Shown in pieces: positions 40,711-51,235 of a stretch of DNA of 64,000 bases. Location of the stretch: assembly GCF_019097595.1 (NCBI RefSeq), contig NC_080712.1, positions 24,633,146 to 24,697,145 of the forward strand. The letters are read 5' to 3'. The stretch comes from Hemibagrus wyckioides (taxonomy: Eukaryota; Chordata; Actinopteri; Siluriformes; Bagridae). The translations under genes and the position numbers were made by a program. The notes under the pieces are model-generated. The model was not told where the DNA came from. It was given only the letters and a program-made list of their open reading frames with translations, and searched no databases. Position 1 is the first letter of the stretch. The number at the start of each line of letters is the position of its first letter.

Positions 40711-43700
40711 TTTTTATTTCTTTCCCATTGACTCCTGCAAAATGTTGACCAAACCTTCCCACTCCCACAGACACTCTTGACTAATCCCACCAGCTCACAC
40801 AGTTATCATTTTAAAGAAAATAGTAATTTAAAATACAGTGATCCTAACCACTGTGGTTGATCTGTGGGTTTGAGAAACCCTAGGTGATATCATGAGTTCA
40901 TAGTGCAAAATGAATTATTTCTTATATTAGAGTAAGGACATGAAATAGATTTAGTAAAACAATAACATACATAAAAAAAACTCATGGTGTGTATGACAGC
41001 TGGGTGACTAGTTAATTTTTTACATGGCTTTTATCAGGGCTACAACAGCAGTGCAACTGGCACCTTGACAAAAGTGAGTTAAGTTACCCTAAAAGTCAAC
41101 TAAACAATGTCACTTACCTTCACTAGGAGCACAAGACATCCATAGATACAGGCTTGGTTGCTGTTGGTGCAAAATTTTAAAATTTTAGCATAGCATAATT
41201 TTCAGAAACAAACACAGAGCAGTGAAGGAATCCCATGATAGAAACATCACATTTCAGCAAATTTCATCATTTCTCTCTCATGCGTAGTGTCCACTCTTAT
41301 GGTCAGTCAATGTTTTTTTAGGAAAATACATGTTCACCCAAAATTACTTTAATTGAACAAATGCTCTGATTTCTGTTGCTCTCTAGACTATGTCTTTATC
41401 GGTGAAGGTATCCATCAGATCTTGTTGTATCCAACTTTCTACATGAAATCAAAATTCTAATAAAAATGCCAAAAAAATAAGTAATTAAATATTTTTGCAT
41501 ATGCATAATCTATTTACTTTTTAATATGTGATCAGAATTGAAGTCATGTAATTTTAAGAAGTTGTATATGATTATAAAAAATTTATGCATGAAAGGGTAT
41601 ACTGAAATGATTTTGAACAATATAGCTAGCTACAAATTGCTGCTGCTTCCAGGTAGCTAGTCATTACCTCAATGACTAATTTTCTAGTCACAAAGCTCTC
41701 AAAGACAACACAAAATTCTTGTGTTACAGCAGCTCAGACAGTTACAAGATACAACACACACAAAAATATAAAATGTAAAATTATATACATATATATACAC
41801 ACGAGTATCTGTTCACTTGATGGCCACCTTGTCAACTCACCCATACCTTCACAGAATAAAGAGTCTTTTACAGATATGCCCATATGTCCTTTTCCCTATA
41901 AATTATTTCAAATCAAATTAGTAGGCAGGTTAGTTATGATGCTTGGCTGCTCTTACAGAAATCCGAATCATGTGTCTGTTATTTCTTTCATTTCATTCAA
42001 CATTAGTCAAAAGCCAATCAGGACTGCTGTTGAGACAGCAGTATTGTATATCTATGTGGTGTAAGAATCCGACAGGCCTGGCTTTAATACTTTTATGCTT
42101 TCACTAACAAGGAGATTGTCTCTTCTTATCAAAGTGCGGGGCTTCCTGTAGAATGTTGGGGGTTATGTACCGTCCTATTCAGATTTCAAGAAGTGGCCTT
42201 TCTCAAATGCTCTCTTTTGCATGACCCAAGCATGCACACTTGGCCTTCTAAGCTAGACATATATTGGACAGATACATAGCACAGTTGGAGGTCCTGACCA
42301 GATTATTAGTCAGGAACAAGACAGTTTCCTTGGAATCTGTGCCCATTTCCTATTTGACAGTGCAAAGAATGAGTCTTTCCTTACTCTGGCCATTTCCCTC
42401 CCATATCCTGAGTCCACCCTTTCCACACAAGTTTGTTACCAACTTAACTGTTTAAACACCCAAAAGGAAGTTACAAGGAAACAGCAGCCTAGTCCTAGGG
42501 GCCCAGTGGTCTCTGTCTACTTCTCTATTCTGTCTAGTCATCGCTTTTGAAACTTTTCAGACAATTAATAGCTACCCAGGGATTTTAGGATGCCAGGTTC
42601 TGTTATTGTAAGCTATGTAAGGACATATAAAGGAGTTACATGTAGAACTAAGCATATAACATGATGCTGTTTGTGTAATGTGTATAGCACAAAACTCATG
42701 GTATTTAAGCTAGAAATCTTTCATTTCAGCTTTCTGCAATGTTGTTGAACCTAAAAGAAATTCCAATGAATTTGCACTAAATATCATATATTAATTTAAT
42801 GCTTCTCTAGTTATTCTCCACCAGTGCAAATTTGGCCAGGATTTAAAAGCTGCATTTATGTTTTCATCCCAGACTTTGTGCAGGTTTCAGAAAGAAAGAA
42901 TACTTCAAGACTTCAGGAGAGACAAAGAGCCATACTAAACAAAACTGTACTGTTATTACTGTGATTTTCTTTCCCAATCTTCTCGTTCCAAATACTGGCA
43001 CAAACACAGTAACATACAAAAACAGATGAGTCGAGTTGGCTAAGTGAGGCATTCTGGGATAGGAGTCTTTGGAGTGTGTCCCACACCCTGGTCAGCTCAG
43101 TGGGTTTATAAAGTGAAAAGTTTAATGAAGTAGTGAAGCGAGGGAACACTGGGGACAGTTCTCTGCGCACAGATGGCCCTTTGTAACTCCTGACACCTGC
43201 CAGCTGCCCGGCCTTCAGAATGATGGCGCTGGGGGGAGCAGGGACACCCTCTCTTCTAAGCTGCCTACAGTGGCTGGGGTTGACCTCTTGACCCTCTGTG
43301 TCAGACGGGGCCAGCGAATGTTTTCTCTCTTCCCAGTGGGTCTCTAACTCTTGTCTGTGGTCCCTTACAATCTCTGCAGTGATCTGGGACTCTGCCACTT
43401 TTGGTCAAGCTGTCTAATTCTGCTGGAGATTAGATGGCCAGGGTCCCTGTGTTCACCATGAACTTGCTTAAGCCGGTTCAGATGAAAATAATACACAGGA
43501 TTTATTGTTTATTTATTGTTCATAGCTCAGTTACATATTACATGTTTTATATGCTATACAATATTGCACATTTTTGTTGCATAGATACTGGGAGTCACAT
43601 TCTGCTCCATAAGCATGTGTTTATGTTCTGTAAATATTTATGCTCAGTAAATGAAATTATTATTGCTAAAACAATTGGAATGTGAAGGAGAAAACTTTTG

Positions 43701-45840
43701 CAGGTAAAACTCTGATTGTTGTTATGGAGTGTGTAAAATACACAGGTTAAAGGTATAAAATAGTTACACACTCAAAATTCCTCAAACAGAGCTATACCAC
43801 AGATACAATAAAAGACTGCTGTTTACAATACCTTGCCCTTCCAGTGTCTCACAGTGTAGCTTTTCAGATGGGAAGAATCATTTGGCTTTTTCATTATAAA
43901 TTTTCGTAACATTTATAAAAATATTGGTACCTTATCTGATCTTAATAATGAAATAATAATAATAAAATAGTTAATCCCAGCCCATTAATTTGATTGGACA
44001 AAAAGCTGTCCAAGAGTGCTGATATTTCATATTAAAGAGCACTGGTAAATTTCACAGTGTGTATCATTTCATTCATGTGTGGTCGCTACATAAATTTCCA
44101 ATAGTTTGTTACACTGAAACTGATGGCAACAAGCAACACTCTATCCAGCTTGTGTCTTAAATCTCAGATGATGAGAACAATAGCAATATCACACTCACAA
44201 TCGTGTGTCCTTAACAATAAACCTTCAATATCAGCATGCCTGTGGTTACCTGTGGCCTTGTGCCTATAGCCAAATCACAGCCGTGTTGATATTTATTACA
44301 AGTCATCTTGACTGTGCAATATTGCTTAAATATTATTGGTTAGAAGCTATCATTTACATAGTTCTATATATGACAAAATGTAGGTAGAGGTTATGAGAAT
44401 GCAGAGATCCATTACTAGAAAGCTGAAAGACATTAATAAGAATTGACATTCTTTCATCTGTGCAACGCACTTCAAGAGCCTTATAATTCAATAATAAGCT
44501 GAATCATAGCTAATAATCAGAGCAAAAAAAGACAATGCTGTAGCCCCTAGAACAGGACCTCTGACACAGGAAGGGACTAAGTGACTGTAACAGAATAGAG
44601 GCGACAACATTTTGTTTTTCTCATAGCCAACATATTAAAATGTGTGATTTGATGACTATATCCCATATATGACAGCTATTCCAAAGAGTTTTTTGTGGTT
44701 TTCAAAATGTTATTAAAAAATTACTCTTATAAGTCTGGTATGGTCTTAAAGCCATGCCATAATTTATCAAGACTGTGTCTGACATGTAAAAGCTATGTCT
44801 GCCAGCTGTGATTGAAGAAGATGGATTACTCTTTTCTTAGAAAATTGGATAATTGGAGGTTTTAAAGTCACTGCTTTGCCAAGTGCTGAGCCCTGAGTTT
44901 TGGGTTTGGGGGAAGCTTAGTTGAATAAAGCAAGATTTTACAAAGTGTCAAAGAGAACTGCATATTTTAAAGAAACAGCTATGTTGAGAGACACAAGTGC
45001 TGGACAAATTAATCAGCTTATTATTAGGCTTAGATCAGACTCTAGTCCTGAAGAGCCACAGCACTGCAGAGCTTAGCTTTCTCCCTTACTTAACACACCT
45101 GTTAAAATCATCTGCTTTCAGTTTTCCAGTTCAGGCTGTATAGCATTAATAAGGCCATACACTAGGTTACTGCCAGGTTAATGGTCCTTGTTAAAATGTC
45201 CATGTAAGCTTATTGTCAAATAGAAATTTCTTTCATGTTAGTTATGGTTCTTCATTACATGAACATATTTTCATTTGCTGAATAAAACGTCATCTAAATG
45301 TTTTCATGTCAAAATGTTATCCTTGTTTGTTTTCAGAACTTATACTTTACATTCATACTTGAAATTTTAGTCAGTTAGTTAGCTAGTTTAGATTAAGCCA
45401 GGTACTGTAAAATTTATTATAATTATTATTTTCAAGACCCCTGGACATGTAAGCACATGAATGTTTGACAACAATGTTTAAGAGTTTTCTTTAAGTAACC
45501 AACATAAAATAAAAAATGATCAATAATTATACTTTTTTTTTTAAAAGTAGCTTGTCCAAAAATAGGAAAAAGTATTGGACTTGTGTTTACCAAGGCTTAT
45601 GAGTTATGTGGTTTTATTGTATATGCATATTCTTTTAGTGCGGTTACCCCCAAAAATGAAAAAGGAGAAGATTTCTTTCTGACCGAAACACAGAAGCACA
45701 ACAGTCATTTTGACTGACAGTATTTAGCAGTTATAGCAGACTGACTGATAAACTGGCTACAAACCTAACATGAGCTCTGCAGGAAGATAGTCAAGGCAAG
45801 TTCAACAAGTAAATACACATTTTTACACATCATTTTGGTG
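40711..45840. other. intergenic DNA with one GC-rich island at about 43.05-43.40 kb
   Basis: Mostly AT-rich with short ORFs. 42023-42042 is a small perfect hairpin (8-bp arms, 4-nt loop). 43050-43400 is GC-richer, has adjacent E-boxes and overlaps a 161-codon minus-strand ORF (42913-43398) without recognised similarity. 45573-45645 resembles 48814-48893. Confidence 0.45.
43194..43206. promoter_or_regulatory. adjacent E-boxes CACCTG and CAGCTG
   Basis: The two E-boxes are separated by a single base, in a GC-rich non-repetitive patch within the dld-phf10 interval. Candidate bHLH-responsive element; inferred. Confidence 0.35.
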
Positions 45841-45844
45841 AAAT

Positions 45845-46560
45845 AAATTTTGTTCCTGTCAAGGGCACATATCAAGGAATGTGATATTGTTAGACAGTGA
45901 GTAAAAAGTCAGTTCTCAAATTTGATATGTTGGAAAAATGGCCAATCATAAGGATCTGATTGACTTCAACAAAGGCAAATTGTGATGGCTAGGTGACTGT
46001 GTCTGAGCATCTTGAAAGCTTTTAGGTCTTGTGGGGTTTTTATAGCATGCAGTGGTTTGTACTAAACAAAAGTGGTCCAAGAAACAACAACCAATGAACC
46101 AGTGACAAGATCACAGGTGGCCAAGGCTCACTGATGCGTGTGGGGAGCAAAGGCTATCCCATCTGGTCTGATCCCACAGAAGAGCTACTGTAGCACAGAT
46201 TGCTGAAAAAGTTCATGCTGGCTATGATATAAAGGTGTCAGAACAAACAGTGCATTGTAGCTTGGTGTGTATGGTGGCCACATAGCTACAGACTAGTGAG
46301 AGTGCCCATGCTGTCCACTGCCAAAAGCACCTACAATGGGCACATGAGCATCAGAAGCGGACCATGGAGCAATGGAAGAAGATGACCTGGTCTGATAAAA
46401 TATGTTGTTGGATTACTGAGTGCATGCATTCCCTAGATCTCAAACCAATCGAGCATGTGTGGGAAGCACTGGACAAACAAATCTGCATGGACCCCACCTC
46501 AACTTAAAGGATCTGGAGCTGTGAGGCAGCAACACTACCCAAATTGTGACTTAGTAAGTG
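45845..46560 (+). pseudogene. Tc1-like transposase pseudogene, internally deleted
   Basis: The plus strand matches the first Tc1-like family from its leader through the DNA-binding region (GGCCAAGGCTCACTGATGCG; AGAGCTACTGTAGCACAGAT) to about the first catalytic D. It then jumps to the C-terminal block (CTCAAACCAATCGAGCATG). The region between, holding the second D, is deleted, and the frames are broken. Confidence 0.75.
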
Positions 46561-47217
46561 GGGTCCTTAGTAAGTGTAATCAATAAAACAGGCAGCAGGG
46601 TTTGATTAATGATGACAACTCCACAGTAAGATCAATATAGATGTAAGAACCAATAGTCAAGAACTTCCATCATTCTTTTATATTTTTTAATATTTCAAAT
46701 TTTGACTTCATTATAAATGTATATTTATAAAATACAATATAATATCTTACAGGTCCTGAGCCATCTAATATGAACAAACATGAATGTGATTTAATATTCA
46801 CGGTTTCGAACCCCACGAAAACACTGCCTTTCTTTTTCTAAAGACACTGCAGGATATATTTCTATGGGATTTAGTTCATTGCCTTGCTGAAATACAGACT
46901 AAAACAGATTCCAATAATTGTATTACTTTTTTAATGATATTTCTTTGAATCTATTCACTGTTTTACTGAGGATTCTCACAGGCACTTGATTTAATCCTGC
47001 ACACAAGCAAAAACTACTCAATCAACTTGTTAATGCAATAAATTAAATGCTAATTGAATTCATTTGAATAAATTAAGGTTTACCCGAATAAAAGGCTCTG
47101 AATACCCATGCTCTTCATGTTTTTTCTTTTGTTATACTACTTTTAATCTTAACGTATTTAAATGAAGGGATATTGAATTTAATTGTTTTCAGAGAAGCAC
47201 AGCATCTACATAGCACA

Positions 47218-47220
<3 letters not shown>

Positions 47221-47262
<42 letters not shown>
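47221..47262. repeat. (TA)n microsatellite, about 20 units
   Basis: Uninterrupted TA repeat following TGTGTGTATA. Confidence 0.95.
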
Positions 47263-47266
<4 letters not shown>

Positions 47267-47537
47267 CATGAATATTTCTGACATAAATCTGATTATTATG
47301 ACTATTTCTAATTTCCTTAAAAGAAGAAGCTTTCACACATCTTTGGATTTATGGATTTATCTGATATTTGATAGTAGTATTCACACATTTTGCTCTTGGC
47401 AGTGTTCACTTATGATAGGTTGCACTTGAGCTCAGGTTGAACGTGACGATAGTTTGTCACATTACATCACACTTAGACACAGAATGGAACATCAACAGGT
47501 GGATTCTGGGATATTTTATTGCTTCTGACAATTTTTG

Positions 47538-47819
47538 TCAGGCTCTCTTCCTTTTTTGAAGAAGGATGTGTCTGAGTGTGTAAATAATGACTGCTTGAAT
47601 TACGTCCACGGCGCCACATAAAGGACCAGGAATGAGGTTCCACAGCTGTCCTGCATTAGGAATGGAGGTAGTAGGGGGCAAGCCTGGTAAAATCAAATGC
47701 TTCTTTGTAAAAACGTAGTTACAAGTGATGCATACCCAACCACAAACAATACTCCATATCAGAAAACGATTTAGAAAGCAGAAGATAAATGATTTACCAC
47801 CTGCTGAGGAGTTTGTCAC
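47538..47819 (-). CDS. unrecognised 93-codon ORF, possible terminal exon
   Basis: The minus-strand ORF encodes two hydrophobic segments (about residues 10-34 and 64-86) and a basic QKRKRA end. A canonical AATAAA (minus strand, 47515-47520) follows the stop by about 20 nt. A pyrimidine-rich tract ending TTTTACCAG inside the ORF could be a splice acceptor, making only the last 47 codons exonic. I do not recognise the protein and found no upstream exon. It may be a chance ORF; there is no evidence of transcription. Confidence 0.2.
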   Translation of the reverse strand: MTNSSAGGKSFIFCFLNRFLIWSIVCGWVCITCNYVFTKKHLILPGLPPTTSIPNAGQLWNLIPGPLCGAVDVIQAVIIYTLRHILLQKRKRA

Positions 47820-47839
47820 CTGTGACCTATGGGGATAAA

Positions 47840-48190
47840 AAAATTAATGATCCAAATAATGAGCTTCCTAAAGAAATCCTTAAGCTTAAAATCTTCAGAT
47901 AAATGTGACCTTAGTGGACTAATGGATGACACTGGCAGGCTCTGTTGCCCTGTGTTAAAGGGTGGCTTTCACTTCATTGGGATCCTACAGCATTGCAGTG
48001 TGTTTCCAAAGACAGCTGGCTGGCTACATCCCTTCCTGCAGATCCCATCATCTTCTCACTGTGGGCCAGAGTAAATGAGTTCTCCCAGAGGTCAAAGGTA
48101 GTGCTCCTCTTCCCAGGAGTCCACCCAGCCTGAACAACACTGCATTTAAACAGGAAGCCAGGGCATTGTCCATATGTTGTCATCACTCAA
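47840..48190. promoter_or_regulatory. GC-richer non-repetitive patch with DR1 motif
   Basis: AGGTCAAAGGTAG at 48089-48101 is close to the DR1 consensus for HNF4/RXR-type receptors. The patch stands out from AT-rich flanks and has no recognised repeat. Regulatory role inferred. Confidence 0.3.
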
Positions 48191-48489
48191 AAGAGTGTGG
48201 TGATTTTATGATGGTTTCACTAGGAAAGCCACCAGAAACCTGCAAAAAAAAGCAGTAGTTGAATGCTTGATGTCTGACATCAACACTTTATTAAACCTGC
48301 ATAGAGCCATGCAACAACTGCTCATCTTTGGGAGTGAATGTGGACCAGCACATACCTAGATCAGGTCCATCTTTCAGGGTCACTGAAGCTTCCTGTTAGT
48401 GATAGTGTTTTTTAATATAGTTGAGAGGTTAATGGTGTGAAAATGTTAAATCCTAAGCTTAAAATTAATGATAAACAACCAATATTTAC

Positions 48490-49600
48490 AGTATTGTATA
48501 AACCAATCAGCCATTACATTAACACCACTGAAAGGTGACATGAATAACACTGCTATAGCTTATCTTGTTACAAGGGCACCTGTCAGGGTGAGGGATATAT
48601 TAGATGGCAAGCAAGTGAACAGTCAGTTCTCAAAGTTGGTGTGCTGGAAGCAGGAAAATGGGCAAGTGCAAGGATCTGAGTGCCTTTGCCAAGGACCAAA
48701 TTGTGATGGCTAGACTACTTTGTCAGGACATCTCCAAAACAGCAGGTCTTGTGGGATGTTACCAGTATGCAATGGTTAATACCCAGAAAAAGTGGTCTAA
48801 GGATTGTAACTTTTATTGGATTTGTGTTTACTAAGGTTTAAGAGTCGGTTGTGGTTTTATATATTCTATATTTGTGTTTTTAAGTTGTGGTTAAAAAATT
48901 GTCATGGCTAGATGACTGATACCTACCAAAAGTGGTCTAAGGAAAGACAACCAGTGAATAGTGACAGTCCTAGGCATCCCACAGCAAAGTTATTGTAGCA
49001 CAAATTGCTGAAAAGGTTAATGATAGAAACGTTTCAGAACACACAGTGCATTGCAGCTTGCATAGACACAGGCTGGTCAGTGCCCATGCTGACCCCTGTT
49101 CGCAGCTGAAAGTGCCTACACTGGGCATGTGAGCATCAAAATAAGACCATGAAGCAATGAAAGAAGGTGCCTTGTGTATGTGTCACCTACCTGGAGAAGA
49201 GATGGCACCAGGATGCACTATGGAAAGAAGGCAAGTAAGCAGATGTCAGTGTGATGCTCTGGGCAATGTTCTGCTGGGAAACTATGTGTCCTAGATTTCA
49301 TATGGATGTTATTTTAACATGTACCACCTACTTAAATATTGTTGCAGACCAGGTACACACCTTCATGGGGTGTACTTTCAGCAGGGTAATGCATCCTGCC
49401 ACACTGTTCAGGCATTATTTGACAAACATGATCAAGAGTTTAAAATGCTGACTTGGCCTCCCAATTCCCCAGAGCTCAATCGAAACAAGCATCTGTGGGT
49501 TGTGCTGGACATGCAAGTCTGCTCCTCTGCTCCAAGAATAGTTCTCACAACTGTTGCTAACAACTTTCCTCAATGGGCCAGAGGTGCTTCAGATGCTTAA
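48490..49600 (+). pseudogene. Tc1-like transposase pseudogene, rearranged composite copy
   Basis: It begins with a terminus-like AACCAATCAGCCATTACATT. It carries the transposase start ([22 protein letters not shown], near 48655), DNA-binding region, MLWAMFCWET block, HLLKYCCRP, FQQGNASCHT (second catalytic D replaced by G) and LTWPPNSPELNRNKHLW with the final E. A foreign AT-rich segment at about 48805-48900 interrupts it, and part of the N-terminal region reappears after it. Frameshifts and the D-to-G change make it inactive. Confidence 0.75.
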
Positions 49601-50985
49601 GGGAGACCTACACAATAAAAACATCACCTCTCACTAGTACAAATGGGTCATGGAGTATGAACATGACCATGGTGTATTTAGCCATGGCCTTGCAAAGGGA
49701 AATCTCTGAAGACAAGGCAAACGTTTTTTTCCTCCTAGCATTTTAGCCAGTTCTTCACATTGGCCACAGCGAGCTGCTCTCAGAATTTTTGATAACCTAA
49801 AGCTGTTCTTGCACAGCAATACCACATTTTGAGTGTTTGATCTTAGTTCACTTATAAAGAGGCAGAGGAATTCACATTGTGCAGCAGTGACAGGTGTGAG
49901 GCAGGTGCTGGAGCTCAAAGTCTATACTGTTTAACTATACATGAGGACTATCATTACAGCCTAACTGCCACTTAGTTTATCAAACATCAGAAAAAGGGAT
50001 GGGGAAATACTGCTGTTACACAAATCCTCTACTCAGACAAAGAAAAGCTTTCATTTCATGCTTGTAAGGGGATTTCAATTCTGTGAGGCCGGAGGGGGAA
50101 TAATTTATCTACTATGCAGCTGTACAGCTTTTGGACATTTATCATGTCTTGAAAAACACAAGCATATCTGGAAAGAACTGGAACTAATACTTACAGTAAC
50201 CAACCCAAAATATTACTGATTGCCATTAAGAAAAGGCACTCTATTTTTGAAAAATGCAAAAATAAATAAATAAATAGTAAGGGGTAAATGGCACAGTTAC
50301 ACACAGCTGTGTTCTGTAATTCTGTTGCTCTTTAAGGAATGAACTATTATGATGAAATTTCTGTACACCAGTCACTGTGGCATCTTGATAGCATGTTGTA
50401 TCTTATTTCTGCTTATTACAATTAAATATAAAGCCATCCAAACAGTTGATCCTTGAAATTTAAAAGTGAATTTGCATTAAATGGAACAGGGAATGTATAT
50501 ATAGAGTTTACAATTCTAGACAAAATGATTATTAGAGTATTGTCAAGCAACAGGAGATAAATCCTGTTTTAAAAAATAAAAAACCATCCCCGGAGAGCCA
50601 GGTTTAGATTGGTGCTCTGCCTCCATCTAGTGCATGTTAACCAGAATCACACCGTTTAGAAAGACAAAAAAAAAAAAAAATCACTGGCTTCCATTTCTTC
50701 TTATTCACATTCGTAGGTATTTCACAGAGCCAAACCTGAAAATCATACATAAATACCTTTAGTTAAAGAAAGTCAGTCATGTGCTACATTACTGCTTCAT
50801 GACCTTTACACTAGAGGCTACTAAGTTCAACTTTCTGAAAGCACAGATAAGTTGGTAACCATCATCTTTCAGTGCTTCCTGTATTCATATATTCAGTATC
50901 TTTCACTCGTGATTATCAATAATATTCGGTAAACAGATCAGTAAATCTTAACTACAGAGGAAAGGGAGATCCACACCACAGTGGC
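49601..50985. other. intergenic DNA 3' of phf10
   Basis: No gene or clear repeat was recognised. Short A-rich tracts near 50571 and 50669. Confidence 0.5.
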
Positions 50986-51235
50986 ATTTTGCATTTTATT
51001 TTACAAAGAGTAAAAAAAAAACAAAACAACACAAACAGCTACAAGTTAACAACTGTACCAAATAAGCAAAAGAAACACACACAAATGACTGAATGTTTAG
51101 TCTTTCAATTACAAAAACAGAAATACCAAAGCTGCCTAATACACAAACACACACAGACACACATTTACTTGCAGTCACTCACACACTCTTACTCACACAC
51201 ACACTAGCACCAAGTTGATATTTTTCACTTAAATC
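50975..51235 (-). other. phf10: phf10 3' UTR, AATAAA at 50995-51000 (minus)
   Basis: Short 3' UTR of about 250 nt containing CA-repeat tracts (51140-51202). The polyadenylation signal reads AATAAA on the minus strand (TTTATT at 50995-51000). Confidence 0.65.

Noticed and set aside
42023..42042. Small hairpin ACTGCTGT-TGAG-ACAGCAGT as a microRNA
   Set aside because: An 8-bp stem is far too short for a pre-miRNA and adjoining bases do not extend it.
41672..42064. 130-codon plus-strand ORF
   Set aside because: Includes an IYIYIYI-type AT repeat and has no homology.
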